From DASWJZ01 sp963792885 (GTDB taxonomy: Bacteria; Pseudomonadota; Alphaproteobacteria; Rhizobiales; Afifellaceae), in the NCBI GenBank assembly GCA_963792885.1, contig CAWBXX010000009.1:62001-126000 (forward strand): a DNA stretch of 64,000 nt, given 5' to 3'. Shown here piece by piece: positions 45,206-53,402 of the stretch. The position numbers and the translations under genes were made by a program. Every line of letters starts with the position of its first letter. The first letter of the stretch is position 1. Below the pieces are notes generated by a model, which saw only the letters and a list, made by a program, of their open reading frames with translations, did no database searches and had not been told where the DNA came from.

Positions 45206-46498
45206 ATGGCCAACGTCGTTGTGGTCGGCTCGCAATGGGGCGACGAGGGGAAGGGCAAGATCGTCGACTGGCTGTCGGCGCGCGCCGATGTCGTCGTGCG
45301 CTTTCAGGGCGGACACAACGCCGGCCACACGCTGGTCGTCGATGGGGTGACGTTCAAGCTCAGCCTGCTTCCTTCCGGCGTCGTGCGGCCGGGGAAACTC
45401 TCGGTCATCGGCAACGGCGTCGTGGTCGATCCCTGGGCGTTCGTCGACGAGGTCGAGCGGCTGAAAGGGCAGGGGGTCGCGGTCACGCCGGAGTCGCTCA
45501 TCATAGCGGAGAACGCCGTCCTCATCCTCCCGGTTCACCGCGAGCTCGATGTCACCCGGGAATCGTCGAACAGCCTGCATGCTATCGGCACAACGCGTCG
45601 CGGCATCGGCCCGGCTTATGAGGACAAGGTCGGACGCCGCGCCATCCGCGTCGTCGACCTCGCCGATCCGGCAAGCCTGCCGGCGAAACTCGACCGTCTG
45701 CTTGCGCACCACAATGCGCTGAGGCGTGGTAGCGGCGCGGAAGAGGTCGATGCCGATGCGCTGCTTGCGTCGCTTCGAGCGATCGCGCCGAAGATCCTTC
45801 CCTTCATGGGCTCGGCATGGCGGCGTCTCGACATGGCACGCCGGGAAGGGAAGCGAATCCTTTTCGAGGGAGCGCAGGGTGTGCTCCTCGACGTCGACCA
45901 CGGCACCTATCCCTACGTCACCTCGTCCAACATCGTCGCCGGGCAGGCATCGACGGGGTCGGGGCTTGGCGCGCGATCCGGAGACTTCGTCCTCGGCATC
46001 ACCAAGGCCTACACGACGCGCGTCGGCGAGGGGCCGTTTCCGACCGAGGACAAGGGCGAGATGGGCGATCGGCTCGGAAGGGTCGGTAAGGAGTTCGGCA
46101 CAGTGACCGGTCGCAAGCGGCGCTGCGGCTGGTTCGACGCGACGCTTGTCCGACAGGTCGCCAAGATCTCCGGAATCGACGGAATCGCGCTCACCAAGCT
46201 TGATGTTCTCGATGGCCTGAAATCAATCAAGATCGCCGTCGGCTATCGCCTGGACGGGCGCACGATCGACTATCTGCCCGCCTCGCAGGGCGATCAGGCC
46301 CGGGTTGAGCCGGTCTACGAGGAGATGGAGGGGTGGGAGGAATCGACTGCCGGGGCGCGCTCATGGGCCGCACTTCCCGCTCAGGCTGTAAAATACGTCC
46401 GCCATATCGAGGAGTTGGTCCAGGCCCCGGTTGCCTTACTTTCGACCAGCCCGGAGCGTGACGATACTATTCTTGTCCGCGATCCGTTTCAGGATTAA
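45206..46498 (+). CDS. purA: adenylosuccinate synthetase
   Basis: The 430-residue enzyme starts ANVVVVGSQWGDEGKGKIVD with the phosphate loop GDEGKGK at residues 12-18. RFQGGHNAGHTLVV, EGAQGVLLDVDHGTYPYVTS and TGRKRRCGWFDATLVR follow. It joins IMP and aspartate with GTP on the way to AMP. Its ribosome-binding sequence (GGAAAGAAG) lies inside the end of hicA, one base apart from that gene. Confidence 0.97.
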   Translation: MANVVVVGSQWGDEGKGKIVDWLSARADVVVRFQGGHNAGHTLVVDGVTFKLSLLPSGVVRPGKLSVIGNGVVVDPWAFVDEVERLKGQGVAVTPESLIIAENAVLILPVHRELDVTRESSNSLHAIGTTRRGIGPAYEDKVGRRAIRVVDLADPASLPAKLDRLLAHHNALRRGSGAEEVDADALLASLRAIAPKILPFMGSAWRRLDMARREGKRILFEGAQGVLLDVDHGTYPYVTSSNIVAGQASTGSGLGARSGDFVLGITKAYTTRVGEGPFPTEDKGEMGDRLGRVGKEFGTVTGRKRRCGWFDATLVRQVAKISGIDGIALTKLDVLDGLKSIKIAVGYRLDGRTIDYLPASQGDQARVEPVYEEMEGWEESTAGARSWAALPAQAVKYVRHIEELVQAPVALLSTSPERDDTILVRDPFQD

Positions 46499-46537
46499 CC
46501 CCTTTTTCGGATTCGCTAGGGTTAGTAATGTATCACA

Positions 46538-47845
46538 ATGCCCGATTATGCGTCGATCCTGAAGCGGTCAATTTCTGGTCTGGCCGATCCGAGCCCGGAA
46601 ATGCGCGAGGCGGTTTACCAGCGCGCCCGCGCCGCTTTGGCGCGGCAGCTAACGGCCGTCGAGCCGCCGCTTTCGTCGCGAGAGATCGAGCTGCAGCATC
46701 AGGAGCTTGAGGACGCGGTTGCCCGGATAGAGGCGGAATTCGCCCCGGCGACGCCGGACGACGGTCTCTCGGCCGAGCCCGTGGACGACGACTTCCTCTA
46801 CACGCCGCAGCCGAGCGGTCACGAGCGCCGGCAGCAGGCGTCGCAGCCGGCTGAATTTGGTGCTGCGCCGAGCGGCGGGGCGGCCTTCGACGAAGAAGAT
46901 GACGAAGAGTACGAGGACGAGGAGGAGCCGGGCGGCTCGCGCCTCCCGCTCCTCATCGGCATCCTTGCGGTTGTCCTGGTGCTGGTCGGGGTCGGCACCT
47001 ATGTCTTCGCCGAGCGGGCCACGCTCTTCGGGTCCTCGAAGAGCGAAGAGGCCGCGGATCATGTCGCCTCGGCCGAGCCCGAGCCGGTCGCGGCGGCCCC
47101 GGAGCCGCAGCCGGCCGAACCCGAGAAGCTGCCCGACCGTTTGACAAATGGGTCGGAGGCACCTGCGACAACCGCCACTGCCCAGCCCGAAGCCCCGATC
47201 GTTGCGCCGCCCATTTCGCCGCCGGCGCAAACCGATTCATCCACGTCGCCGCAGGGGCTGCCGCTTGAGAATCTCTCTGGGCTTGGGCCGGAGGCCAACC
47301 CGTCCTCCGAGAGCGATACGAACCTCGTCGAGCAGCGGGCTATCTATTACTACCAGGGCTCTGAGGGTCAGCCCGGTCAGGCGAGCGAAGGCTCGGCGAC
47401 CTGGGCGGAGATCACCAAGGACAATCGCCCCGCAATCCAGGCGACGCTCCGGATTCCTGAGCGCAACGTGTCGGTCACCGTCACGATCTACAAGAACTAC
47501 GATACGGCACTTCCCGCGAGCCATTTGGTCGAGGTGCAGTTCAATGGGGCGCTCGCCGACAGCCCGATCCAACGTGTGCCGGCGCTTGTCCTGAAGCAGA
47601 CGGAGCAGGCGCGCGGTCAGCCGCTTGCGGGCGCTGCGGTGCCGGTCACCAACGAGCTCTTCTGGATCGCGCTGTCCAACGCCGAGGAAGACGTCGCCCG
47701 CAACGTGCAACTCCTTCGGGAAGGCTCCTGGTTCGACATACCGATTCTCTTCGGCGATCAGACGCGTGCTCTCATCACGTTCGAGAAGGGGATTCCGGGC
47801 GACAAGGTGTTCGAAACCGTGATGGCGAGCTGGACGCCTTCGTGA
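46538..47845 (+). CDS. single-pass membrane protein with disordered linker and conserved C-terminal domain
   Basis: This 435-residue protein has an N-terminal helical region (DYASILKRSISGLADPSPEM) and an acidic stretch (EEDDEEYEDEEEPGG). One membrane helix follows (LPLLIGILAVVLVLVGVGTY, about residues 135-155), then a Pro/Ala/Glu linker and a folded periplasmic domain of about 150 residues (AIYYYQGSEGQ, VTIYKNYDTALPASHLVEVQ, ALITFEKGIPGDKVFETVMA). Homologues of this shape are found beside purA or rpoH in Hyphomicrobiales as hypothetical proteins; I know of no assigned function. Confidence 0.75.
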   Translation: MPDYASILKRSISGLADPSPEMREAVYQRARAALARQLTAVEPPLSSREIELQHQELEDAVARIEAEFAPATPDDGLSAEPVDDDFLYTPQPSGHERRQQASQPAEFGAAPSGGAAFDEEDDEEYEDEEEPGGSRLPLLIGILAVVLVLVGVGTYVFAERATLFGSSKSEEAADHVASAEPEPVAAAPEPQPAEPEKLPDRLTNGSEAPATTATAQPEAPIVAPPISPPAQTDSSTSPQGLPLENLSGLGPEANPSSESDTNLVEQRAIYYYQGSEGQPGQASEGSATWAEITKDNRPAIQATLRIPERNVSVTVTIYKNYDTALPASHLVEVQFNGALADSPIQRVPALVLKQTEQARGQPLAGAAVPVTNELFWIALSNAEEDVARNVQLLREGSWFDIPILFGDQTRALITFEKGIPGDKVFETVMASWTPS

Positions 47846-47997
47846 CGCGGGCCGCTTTCAAGCAGATCGCTCCAGAAATCGCAGCATCCTAACGGCGCTA
47901 CGCTCATTATCGGCGGCGTAGTGGTCGCCGGCCGGCGAAGCTCGGCGTGCGCATGAATCGGGTGGCGCCGCCGCAAGGCCGCACCTAGAGAGCCGCG

Positions 47998-48930
47998 ATG
48001 ACCGAAACCGCACCGAGGCTCGACGGCCGCAGCTGGGCCTTGCTCGTTGCGCTCGCGCTTCTCTGGAGCGCGTCCTTCATCTTCATCAAGGTCGGGGCGG
48101 AGGCGATTCCGATCCTGACGCTGGTTCTCCTTCGCGTCGGCATTGCCGCGATCGCTTTGAACGCCGTCGTCATTGCCAGCAGGCGTCGCTATCCAACGCG
48201 GGCGCCGGTCCTCGGCAGCTATCTTGTGATGGGCCTCTTGAACAATGTGCTGCCCTTCGTGCTGATCGTATACGCAACGGCGCGGCTTGGGGCGGGCTCG
48301 GCCTCGATCCTGAACGCGGCGACGCCGATCTTCGCGCTTCTCGTGGCGCATATCGCGACGCGTGACGAGAAGATCACTGCGGCCAAGCTTGTGGGCATCC
48401 TGCTCGGATTCGCAGGCGTTGCGGCAATGACCGATGCGTCGGCGATTATCGGATTGACCGGTGACTTCGTCGCTGTCGCTGCAATGCTCACGGCGACCTT
48501 CTGCTACGGTCTTGCAGCCGTGTACGGGCGGCGCTTCGGCAGCATCGACCCGATTGTCTCGGCGACCTGCCAGCTCACCGCCTCGACGCTCGTGCTCTTT
48601 CCGATCGCGCTTATCTACGACGACCCGTTCTCGCTGCCGCTTCCGGGAACGCTGGCTTTGGCTGCCGTCGCAGGGCTGGCGCTGCTCTCTACGGCGCTCG
48701 CTTACGTGATCTTCTATGCGCTCATCGCACGCGCGGGCGGGACGAACACGATGCTCGTCACGCTGCTCATTCCGGTTGGGGGTGTGTTTCTCGCCTGGTC
48801 GCTGCTCGGCGAGGCCTTCACGCTTGCCGAGGCCGCCGGCATGACGCTGATCGGCCTCGGGCTCGTGGTAATCGACGGGCGGGGGCTCGCCCGACTACGC
48901 CGGGCGCCGCCTGCAATCGCCCGGCGCTAG
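47998..48930 (+). CDS. EamA/DMT-family transporter
   Basis: The 310-residue protein has ten membrane segments in two EamA repeats (WALLVALALLWSASFIFIKV; LTGDFVAVAAMLTATFCYGL) and the typical late motif LIPVGGVFLAWSLLGEAFTL. It is a drug/metabolite-superfamily permease of unknown substrate. It is convergent with rpoH; the two stop codons overlap by four bases. Confidence 0.88.
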   Translation: MTETAPRLDGRSWALLVALALLWSASFIFIKVGAEAIPILTLVLLRVGIAAIALNAVVIASRRRYPTRAPVLGSYLVMGLLNNVLPFVLIVYATARLGAGSASILNAATPIFALLVAHIATRDEKITAAKLVGILLGFAGVAAMTDASAIIGLTGDFVAVAAMLTATFCYGLAAVYGRRFGSIDPIVSATCQLTASTLVLFPIALIYDDPFSLPLPGTLALAAVAGLALLSTALAYVIFYALIARAGGTNTMLVTLLIPVGGVFLAWSLLGEAFTLAEAAGMTLIGLGLVVIDGRGLARLRRAPPAIARR

Positions 48931-49835
48931 GCCGGCGCCATCAGCGCGGCGTGACCGCGGTCGCGGTCTTTCGTCGCCTTCAGCATCGCCTTCTGCACCT
49001 TCTCGAAAGCCCGCACCTCAAGCTGGCGGACGCGCTCGCGGGAGACGTCGAACTCGGTCGACAGCTCTTCCAGCGTCAGCGGCTCATCGGAAAGCCGGCG
49101 CGCCTCGAAGATGCGCCTTTCGCGATCGTCGAGCACGTTCAACGCGTCACCAAGCATGGCGCGGCGCTGGTCAAGCTCGTCGTGCTCGGCGAGGGTTTCC
49201 TCAGGCGAGCTTCCCTCGTCCGCGAGCCAGTCCATCCACTCGCCCGATTCGCCTTCGCCGGCGCGGATCGGGGCGTTGAGCGACGCGTCGCCGGAAAGCC
49301 GGCGATTCATCGAAACAACCTCTTCCTCGCTGACGTTCAGCTTCTTGGCGATCTGCGCCACCTGATCGGGACGGAGGTCGCCCTCGTCGAGCGCCTGGAT
49401 CTGGCTCTTCACCTTGCGGAGGTTGAAGAACAGCCGCTTCTGGTTCGCGGTGGTCCCCATCTTCACGAGGCTCCAGGAGCGCAGGATGTATTCCTGGATC
49501 GCCGCCTTGATCCACCACATGGCGTAGGTGGCAAGCCGGAAGCCGCGCTCCGGATCGAAGCGCTTCACCGCCTGCATCAGGCCGACGTTGCCTTCAGAGA
49601 TCACTTCGCCGATCGGCAGGCCATAGCCGCGATAGCCCATGGCGATCTTGGCCACGAGCCGCAGATGGCTGGTGACGAGCCTATGCGCGGCGTCGCGATC
49701 CCCGTGCTCGAGGTAGCGCTTCGCCAACATGTACTCCTCCTGCGGCTCCAACATCGGGAACCGTCGGATCTCTTCGAGGTAGCGCGTTAGGCCTCCGTCT
49801 CCAGACTGGAAGACCGGTATGTTGCCCTTGGCCAT
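48927..49835 (-). CDS. rpoH: RNA polymerase sigma factor RpoH (sigma-32)
   Basis: The 302-residue protein begins MAKGNIPVFQSGDGGLTRYL. It has region 2 (LVTSHLRLVAKIAMGYRGYG; GFRLATYAMWWIKAAIQEYI), the RpoH box QKRLFFNLRK specific to sigma-32, and the region 4 helix-turn-helix LTLEELSTEFDVSRERVRQL. It directs heat-shock transcription. A candidate RpoH promoter is seen before ftsH in the same window. Confidence 0.96.
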   Translation of the reverse strand: MAKGNIPVFQSGDGGLTRYLEEIRRFPMLEPQEEYMLAKRYLEHGDRDAAHRLVTSHLRLVAKIAMGYRGYGLPIGEVISEGNVGLMQAVKRFDPERGFRLATYAMWWIKAAIQEYILRSWSLVKMGTTANQKRLFFNLRKVKSQIQALDEGDLRPDQVAQIAKKLNVSEEEVVSMNRRLSGDASLNAPIRAGEGESGEWMDWLADEGSSPEETLAEHDELDQRRAMLGDALNVLDDRERRIFEARRLSDEPLTLEELSTEFDVSRERVRQLEVRAFEKVQKAMLKATKDRDRGHAALMAPA

Positions 49836-49903
49836 GCTCTTTCATCCTTCTCGGCTCGTCGGCGTCCAAGCGGCCCGCCGTCAAACCATCAAGAGCCCCG
49901 TAC

Positions 49904-49931
49904 ATTATCACGCCGAGTTTGCGACCGCGAA
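49904..49931 (-). promoter_or_regulatory. candidate sigma-70 promoter of rpoH
   Basis: On the minus strand TTCGCG (49926-49931) and GATAAT (49904-49909) are 16 bases apart, about 70 bases before the rpoH start in the 112-base gap behind rluD. The -35 match is weak. Confidence 0.3.
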
Positions 49932-49947
49932 AAGAACGGCCCTTCCG

Positions 49948-50940
49948 CTAAACGACGTGTTTTCGGAACAGTTCTATCAGATCGGTCAAATCCGTTGGCC
50001 AATCTGTCTCAAATTTAAGAATCTCCCCCGTGATCGGGTGGCGGAACCGCAGCGTGCGGGCGTGCAGGGCCTGCCTTCGGAAGCCTTTGATTTTGGCTCG
50101 CAATTCTGCCGGCAACGTCTCAGCCTTCGTGCGAAAGCCGGCTCCGTAGACATCGTCCCCGATAAGTGGATGGCTGATATGCGCCAGATGCACGCGTATT
50201 TGATGGGTCCGGCCAGTCTCCAGCCGGCAGTTGAGGAGCGCCGCTGCCGTCCCGAAACGCTCCTTGACGCCGTAGCGCGTCACCGCTCGGCGGCCGCCGC
50301 TCTTCGCAACGGACTGCTTCAGCCGGTTCTTCGGATCGCGATTTAGGGGAGCATCGACAGCGGCCATATGGAGTTTCGGCACGCCCCAGACAAGGGCGTC
50401 GTATTCGCGAAGGAGCGGCCCCTCGCGTCCATGGTCGGCGAATTGCGCGGAAAGCGCCCGGTGCGCCTCGTCATTCTTGGCGACGACGAGAACGCCGGAT
50501 GTGTCCTTGTCGAGGCGGTGGACGATGCCCGGCCGCCTGACGCCGCCGATACCGGAAAGGCTCGCGCCGCAATGGGCGATGAGCGCGTTGACGAGCGTGC
50601 CGGATCGGTTGCCGGCGCCGGGGTGGACGACGAGACCGGGCGGCTTGTCGATGACGATGATGTCGGCGTCCTCGTAGAGGATCTTGAGCGGGATCGGCTC
50701 TGCTTCCGGTTCCGCCGCCTCCGGCGGCGGCAGCGTGAGGGCGATCTCGGCCCCCACCTCGACGCGCGTGTTCGGGTCGCCGGCCGGCTTCCCACCGACG
50801 GTGACCCTGCCATCTTTGATGAGCGCCTTCAGCCGGCTTCGCGAAAGCCCTTCGGCGTGTTTCGCAAGGAAGGTGTCCAGCCGGTCGCCCGCGGCCTCGG
50901 GCTCGACCCGGAACGTCCGCTTCTCTATCAGGTCGCCCAT
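49948..50940 (-). CDS. rluD: RluA-family 23S rRNA pseudouridine synthase (RluD-like)
   Basis: The 330-residue protein has an N-terminal S4 RNA-binding domain (GDRLDTFLAKHAEGLSRSRL) and the RluA catalytic domain, with D144 in HRLDKDTSGVLVVAK and later GRTHQIRVHLAHISHPLIGD. Length and S4 domain favour RluD, which modifies helix 69 of 23S rRNA. Its start codon overlaps the start codon of the divergent small membrane gene by two bases. Confidence 0.9.
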   Translation of the reverse strand: MGDLIEKRTFRVEPEAAGDRLDTFLAKHAEGLSRSRLKALIKDGRVTVGGKPAGDPNTRVEVGAEIALTLPPPEAAEPEAEPIPLKILYEDADIIVIDKPPGLVVHPGAGNRSGTLVNALIAHCGASLSGIGGVRRPGIVHRLDKDTSGVLVVAKNDEAHRALSAQFADHGREGPLLREYDALVWGVPKLHMAAVDAPLNRDPKNRLKQSVAKSGGRRAVTRYGVKERFGTAAALLNCRLETGRTHQIRVHLAHISHPLIGDDVYGAGFRTKAETLPAELRAKIKGFRRQALHARTLRFRHPITGEILKFETDWPTDLTDLIELFRKHVV

Positions 50941-51304
50941 GACCTCCTACGACGACAGCGAGGACCTTACGCCGCTCGACCCGGCGGCGGCGCGGCTTCG
51001 CAAGAAGCTGGTGCGCCTGCTCTTCGTCTCCGGCGGGATCATGATCCTCGGGCTTATCGCGGTGTTCGCCGCCATTGTCTACAAGCTGAACGAGAGCGGG
51101 GCGGGGAGGGGAAGCCGGATTTCGCCGGCAGCGCCGATCGAGGGCCGCGTCGTCATCCCCGCCGGGCAGCGGATCGTGGCGACCGCGCTCGATGGGGACC
51201 GCGCGCTGCTGACGCTCTCCGGCCCCGACGGCGGCACGTCGTTCCTTCTCGTCGATCTTGCAACCGGAGCGGTCATCGGCCGCTATTCGGTCGGCTCGGA
51301 GTAA
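50939..51304 (+). CDS. small membrane-anchored protein (DUF6476-like)
   Basis: The 121-residue protein has a short acidic N-terminus, one membrane helix (VRLLFVSGGIMILGLIAVFA, about residues 25-48) and a compact C-terminal beta domain (VIPAGQRIVATALDGDRALL, GGTSFLLVDLATGAVIGRYS). Small proteins of this type next to rluD are common in Hyphomicrobiales and uncharacterised; the DUF assignment is from memory of such neighbours. Its ATG at 50939 shares two bases with the divergent rluD start codon. Confidence 0.75.
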   Translation: MTSYDDSEDLTPLDPAAARLRKKLVRLLFVSGGIMILGLIAVFAAIVYKLNESGAGRGSRISPAAPIEGRVVIPAGQRIVATALDGDRALLTLSGPDGGTSFLLVDLATGAVIGRYSVGSE

Positions 51305-51542
51305 CCCGCCCGTACTTCCGGCATGCTCCCGCCGCGGGGAAAAACCGTAGCCTTTGGCGTGAACAGCTCGTTAACCCGGCTTACCAGGGCGTTTTCGCGC
51401 AACGTGCAATTCGTGCGGCGGGGTATCGTTTTGCGTTTACAGGTTTGTGTCAATCTCCAGGCACTTCGCGCGATCGCGGCATGACCGCGGGGTCGATAGC
51501 GATGCGAAAATCGTAATCTAGCCGCGGACATGAGGGGCTGAG

Positions 51543-51827
51543 ATGCATATCCCAAGATTTGAGATCCCGGACTACTCCAACGAGGCGTCGTGGCGGGGGC
51601 AGATGCTTGCCGCACAGATCAGCGTCAAGCAGTCGATCAGCGAGCTCGGCTTCCTGATCGCAGGTCTTTTCCTGGCCTACCTCCTTTCGGCGTACTGGCC
51701 GGGTCTGGCAATCGTTGTCGCGGCCGCCATGTGCGCCGGCGCGATCTATGCCGTGTGGCGCGAGGCGCGGTCCTACGTGAAGCTGCACGAAATGCTCTCG
51801 GATGAGAGCAAGAAGGTCGAAGACTGA
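51543..51827 (+). CDS. small two-helix membrane protein, function unknown
   Basis: The 94-residue protein has two adjacent hydrophobic segments (SELGFLIAGLFLAYLLSAYW and LAIVVAAAMCAGAIYAVW) and a charged C-terminus. GAGGGGCTGAG precedes the ATG. No family is recognised. A strong hairpin follows the gene, and the IS256 remnant begins soon after. Confidence 0.6.
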   Translation: MHIPRFEIPDYSNEASWRGQMLAAQISVKQSISELGFLIAGLFLAYLLSAYWPGLAIVVAAAMCAGAIYAVWREARSYVKLHEMLSDESKKVED

Positions 51828-51838
51828 GCAGAGGCAGT

Positions 51839-51863
51839 GCGCTCCGACGCCTAGTCGGAGCGC
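51839..51863. terminator. hairpin between the small membrane gene and the IS remnant
   Basis: GCGCTCCGAC-GCCTA-GTCGGAGCGC, a perfect 10-bp stem 11 bases after the stop codon of the gene at 51543. A short CTTC follows but no T-run. It probably ends that transcript. Confidence 0.55.
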
Positions 51864-51892
51864 GCTTCAGCCACGTCTCTTTCCCTTGCGCG

Positions 51893-52937
51893 GGGTCACG
51901 TCCGTCAACGTGGTGTAATTTCGATGGTGGCCTGAGGAGGTCATCGGTCAGGCGGCCTTGGGTGTAATCTGGAGGGGTTGAGCCTCGACGGCGGGTGTCA
52001 TGATCTCGGCCATTCCCTCGATCTGCATGTAACGGTTCTGGGTCTGCCACTCGTCGTTCTGCTCGAGGAGGACGGCGCCGACGAGGCGGACGATCGACTC
52101 CTCATTGGGGAAGATGCCGACGACGTCGGTCCGACGCTTGACCTCCTTATTGAGGCGCTCGAGCGGGTTGGTGCTGTGGAGCTTGGTGCGATGCTGCGCC
52201 GGGAAGGCGATGTAGGCGAGCACGTCATGCTCGGCCTCGTCCATGAGCGCAGCGAGCTTGGGCCAGCGGGATCGGAGCTGATCGGCAACGTGGCGCCAGG
52301 TCTGGCCAGCGCCCTCGCGATCCGGCTGAATGAAGGCTTGGCGGATTGCCGCTGCAACGACGGTGTGCTGCCCCTTCGGCACATGCGCCAGAGCATTCCT
52401 CATGAAGTGAACGCGGCAGCGTTGCCAAGTGGCGCCGACGACGCGGGTGATCGCGGCGGTGAGGCCGTCATGGGCATCGGAGATGACCAGCTTCACAGCT
52501 CTCAGGCCGCGCTTGACCAGGCTCTTCAGGAAGGTCGACCAGAAGGTCTCGGCCTCCGAGGGACCGATGCCAAGGCCGATGATCTCGCGCCGGCCATCGG
52601 TATTGGCAGCGACGGCGATTATCGCCGCCACCGAGACGATCCGGCCGCCCTCGCGGACTTTGAGGTAGGTGGCGTCGAGCCAGAGATACGGCCATTCGCC
52701 CTCCAGTGGTCGGTCGAGGAAGGCGCGGACCCGCTCGTCGATCTCCTTGCACAGCTTGGAGACTTGGCTCTTGGAGATGCCGGCGAGCCCCATCGCCTGC
52801 ACCAGATCGTCGACGCGCCGGGTCGAGACGCCACTGATCCATGCCTCTTGAATCACCGCGACCAGCGCCTTCTCGGTCGTCCGGCGGGCTTCCAGGAAGG
52901 GCGGGAAGTAACTGCCCTGGCGGAGCTTCGGGATCTC
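51893..52937 (-). mobile_element. IS256-family insertion sequence remnant, one end lost
   Basis: The element is defined by its transposase gene (minus strand) and by one terminal region, GGTCACGTCCGTCAACGTGG, starting near 51894. At the other side the transposase frame changes abruptly, near 52937, to sequence belonging to the tRNA-Glu promoter. The matching inverted repeat is not found there, so the 5' end of the element has been deleted or the element inserted and later recombined. Confidence 0.75.
51948..52937 (-). pseudogene. IS256-family transposase, N-terminally truncated
   Basis: About 330 residues remain, from IPKLRQGSYFPPFLEARRTT to the C-terminus. The catalytic DDE residues are present: Asp in LWLDATYLKV, Asp in VISDAHDGLTAAI and Glu in STNPLERLNKEVKRR. 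Full-length IS256 transposases have about 400 residues, so about 70 N-terminal residues including the DNA-binding part are missing. An open frame continues upstream to 53027, but those residues come from the tRNA region and are not transposase. The protein is probably inactive. Confidence 0.85.
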
Positions 52938-52942
52938 AGCGC

Positions 52943-52972
52943 TTGCGCGGCGCGCGGGGCGGCGCTTATATG
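52943..52972 (+). promoter_or_regulatory. candidate promoter of tRNA-Glu
   Basis: TTGCGC (52943-52948) and TATATG (52967-52972) are 18 bases apart and lie 16 bases before the tRNA. The IS remnant ends a few bases upstream of the -35 box. Confidence 0.4.
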
Positions 52973-52988
52973 CGCTCCTCTGCGCGCC

Positions 52989-53064
52989 GCTCCCTTCGTC
53001 TAGTGGTCTAGGACGCCGCCCTCTCACGGCGGAAACAGGGGTTCGAGTCCCCTAGGGAGCGCCA
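52989..53064 (+). tRNA. tRNA-Glu (CTC)
   Basis: The cloverleaf is complete. The acceptor stem pairs GCTCCCT with AGGGAGC, the D-arm is TCTAGTGGTCTAGGA, and the anticodon arm is CCGCC-CTCTCAC-GGCGG with anticodon CTC. The T-arm is CAGGGGTTCGAGTCCCCT, and the sequence ends in discriminator G and an encoded CCA. It lies between the IS256 remnant and the biuret operon. Confidence 0.95.
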
Positions 53065-53402
53065 GCACCGGCGCTGCCCAAATCCCTCCTCGAATCATGT
53101 CGCCCCGCAGCTGTGACGCGTCCGTGCGTGGGCGTCTGTCTGCGCTCCTTTCGCTTCCTTTGCAGCGACTAGTGCTGCTAATGTGAGCATGCCGCCCATG
53201 TAAGGGCGCTCCCATCGGAGAGGGCGCGTTGGATTCGACTCCGGCGCTTTGAGCATAACTATCTGATCTGTTTTTCTTTTCTATTCAAACGTCGCGATGC
53301 AAGGGACTTGGCACTCAGATTGCATGCAATTCTGTTAACGGCGCGGTTCCCGCGGAATCCTGCCACTCATTGCTTACGATCTGCATAGAAAAGGAGCACT
53401 CG
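53065..53402. other. intergenic region upstream of the biuret operon
   Basis: These 338 bases hold no supported gene. The second half is AT-richer (CTGTTTTTCTTTTCTATTC near 53268) and contains the palindrome ATTGCATGCAAT at 53319-53330 and GCGATGCAAG at 53294. These are candidate sites for the GntR regulator at 61752. The operon promoter should lie here, since the genes behind it are tightly packed. A clear -35/-10 pair was not identified. Confidence 0.45.
53319..53330. promoter_or_regulatory. ATTGCATGCAAT palindrome, candidate GntR operator
   Basis: A perfect 12-bp palindrome 72 bases before the first gene of the biuret operon, extended by CAGA on one side and, offset by one base, TCTG on the other. 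FCD-type GntR proteins bind short palindromes of this kind; the local GntR gene is the obvious candidate. Confidence 0.4.

Noticed and set aside
52938..53027. N-terminal extension of the IS256 transposase reading frame
   Set aside because: The frame is open, but the residues are translated from the tRNA-Glu gene and its promoter, so they are not part of the transposase.
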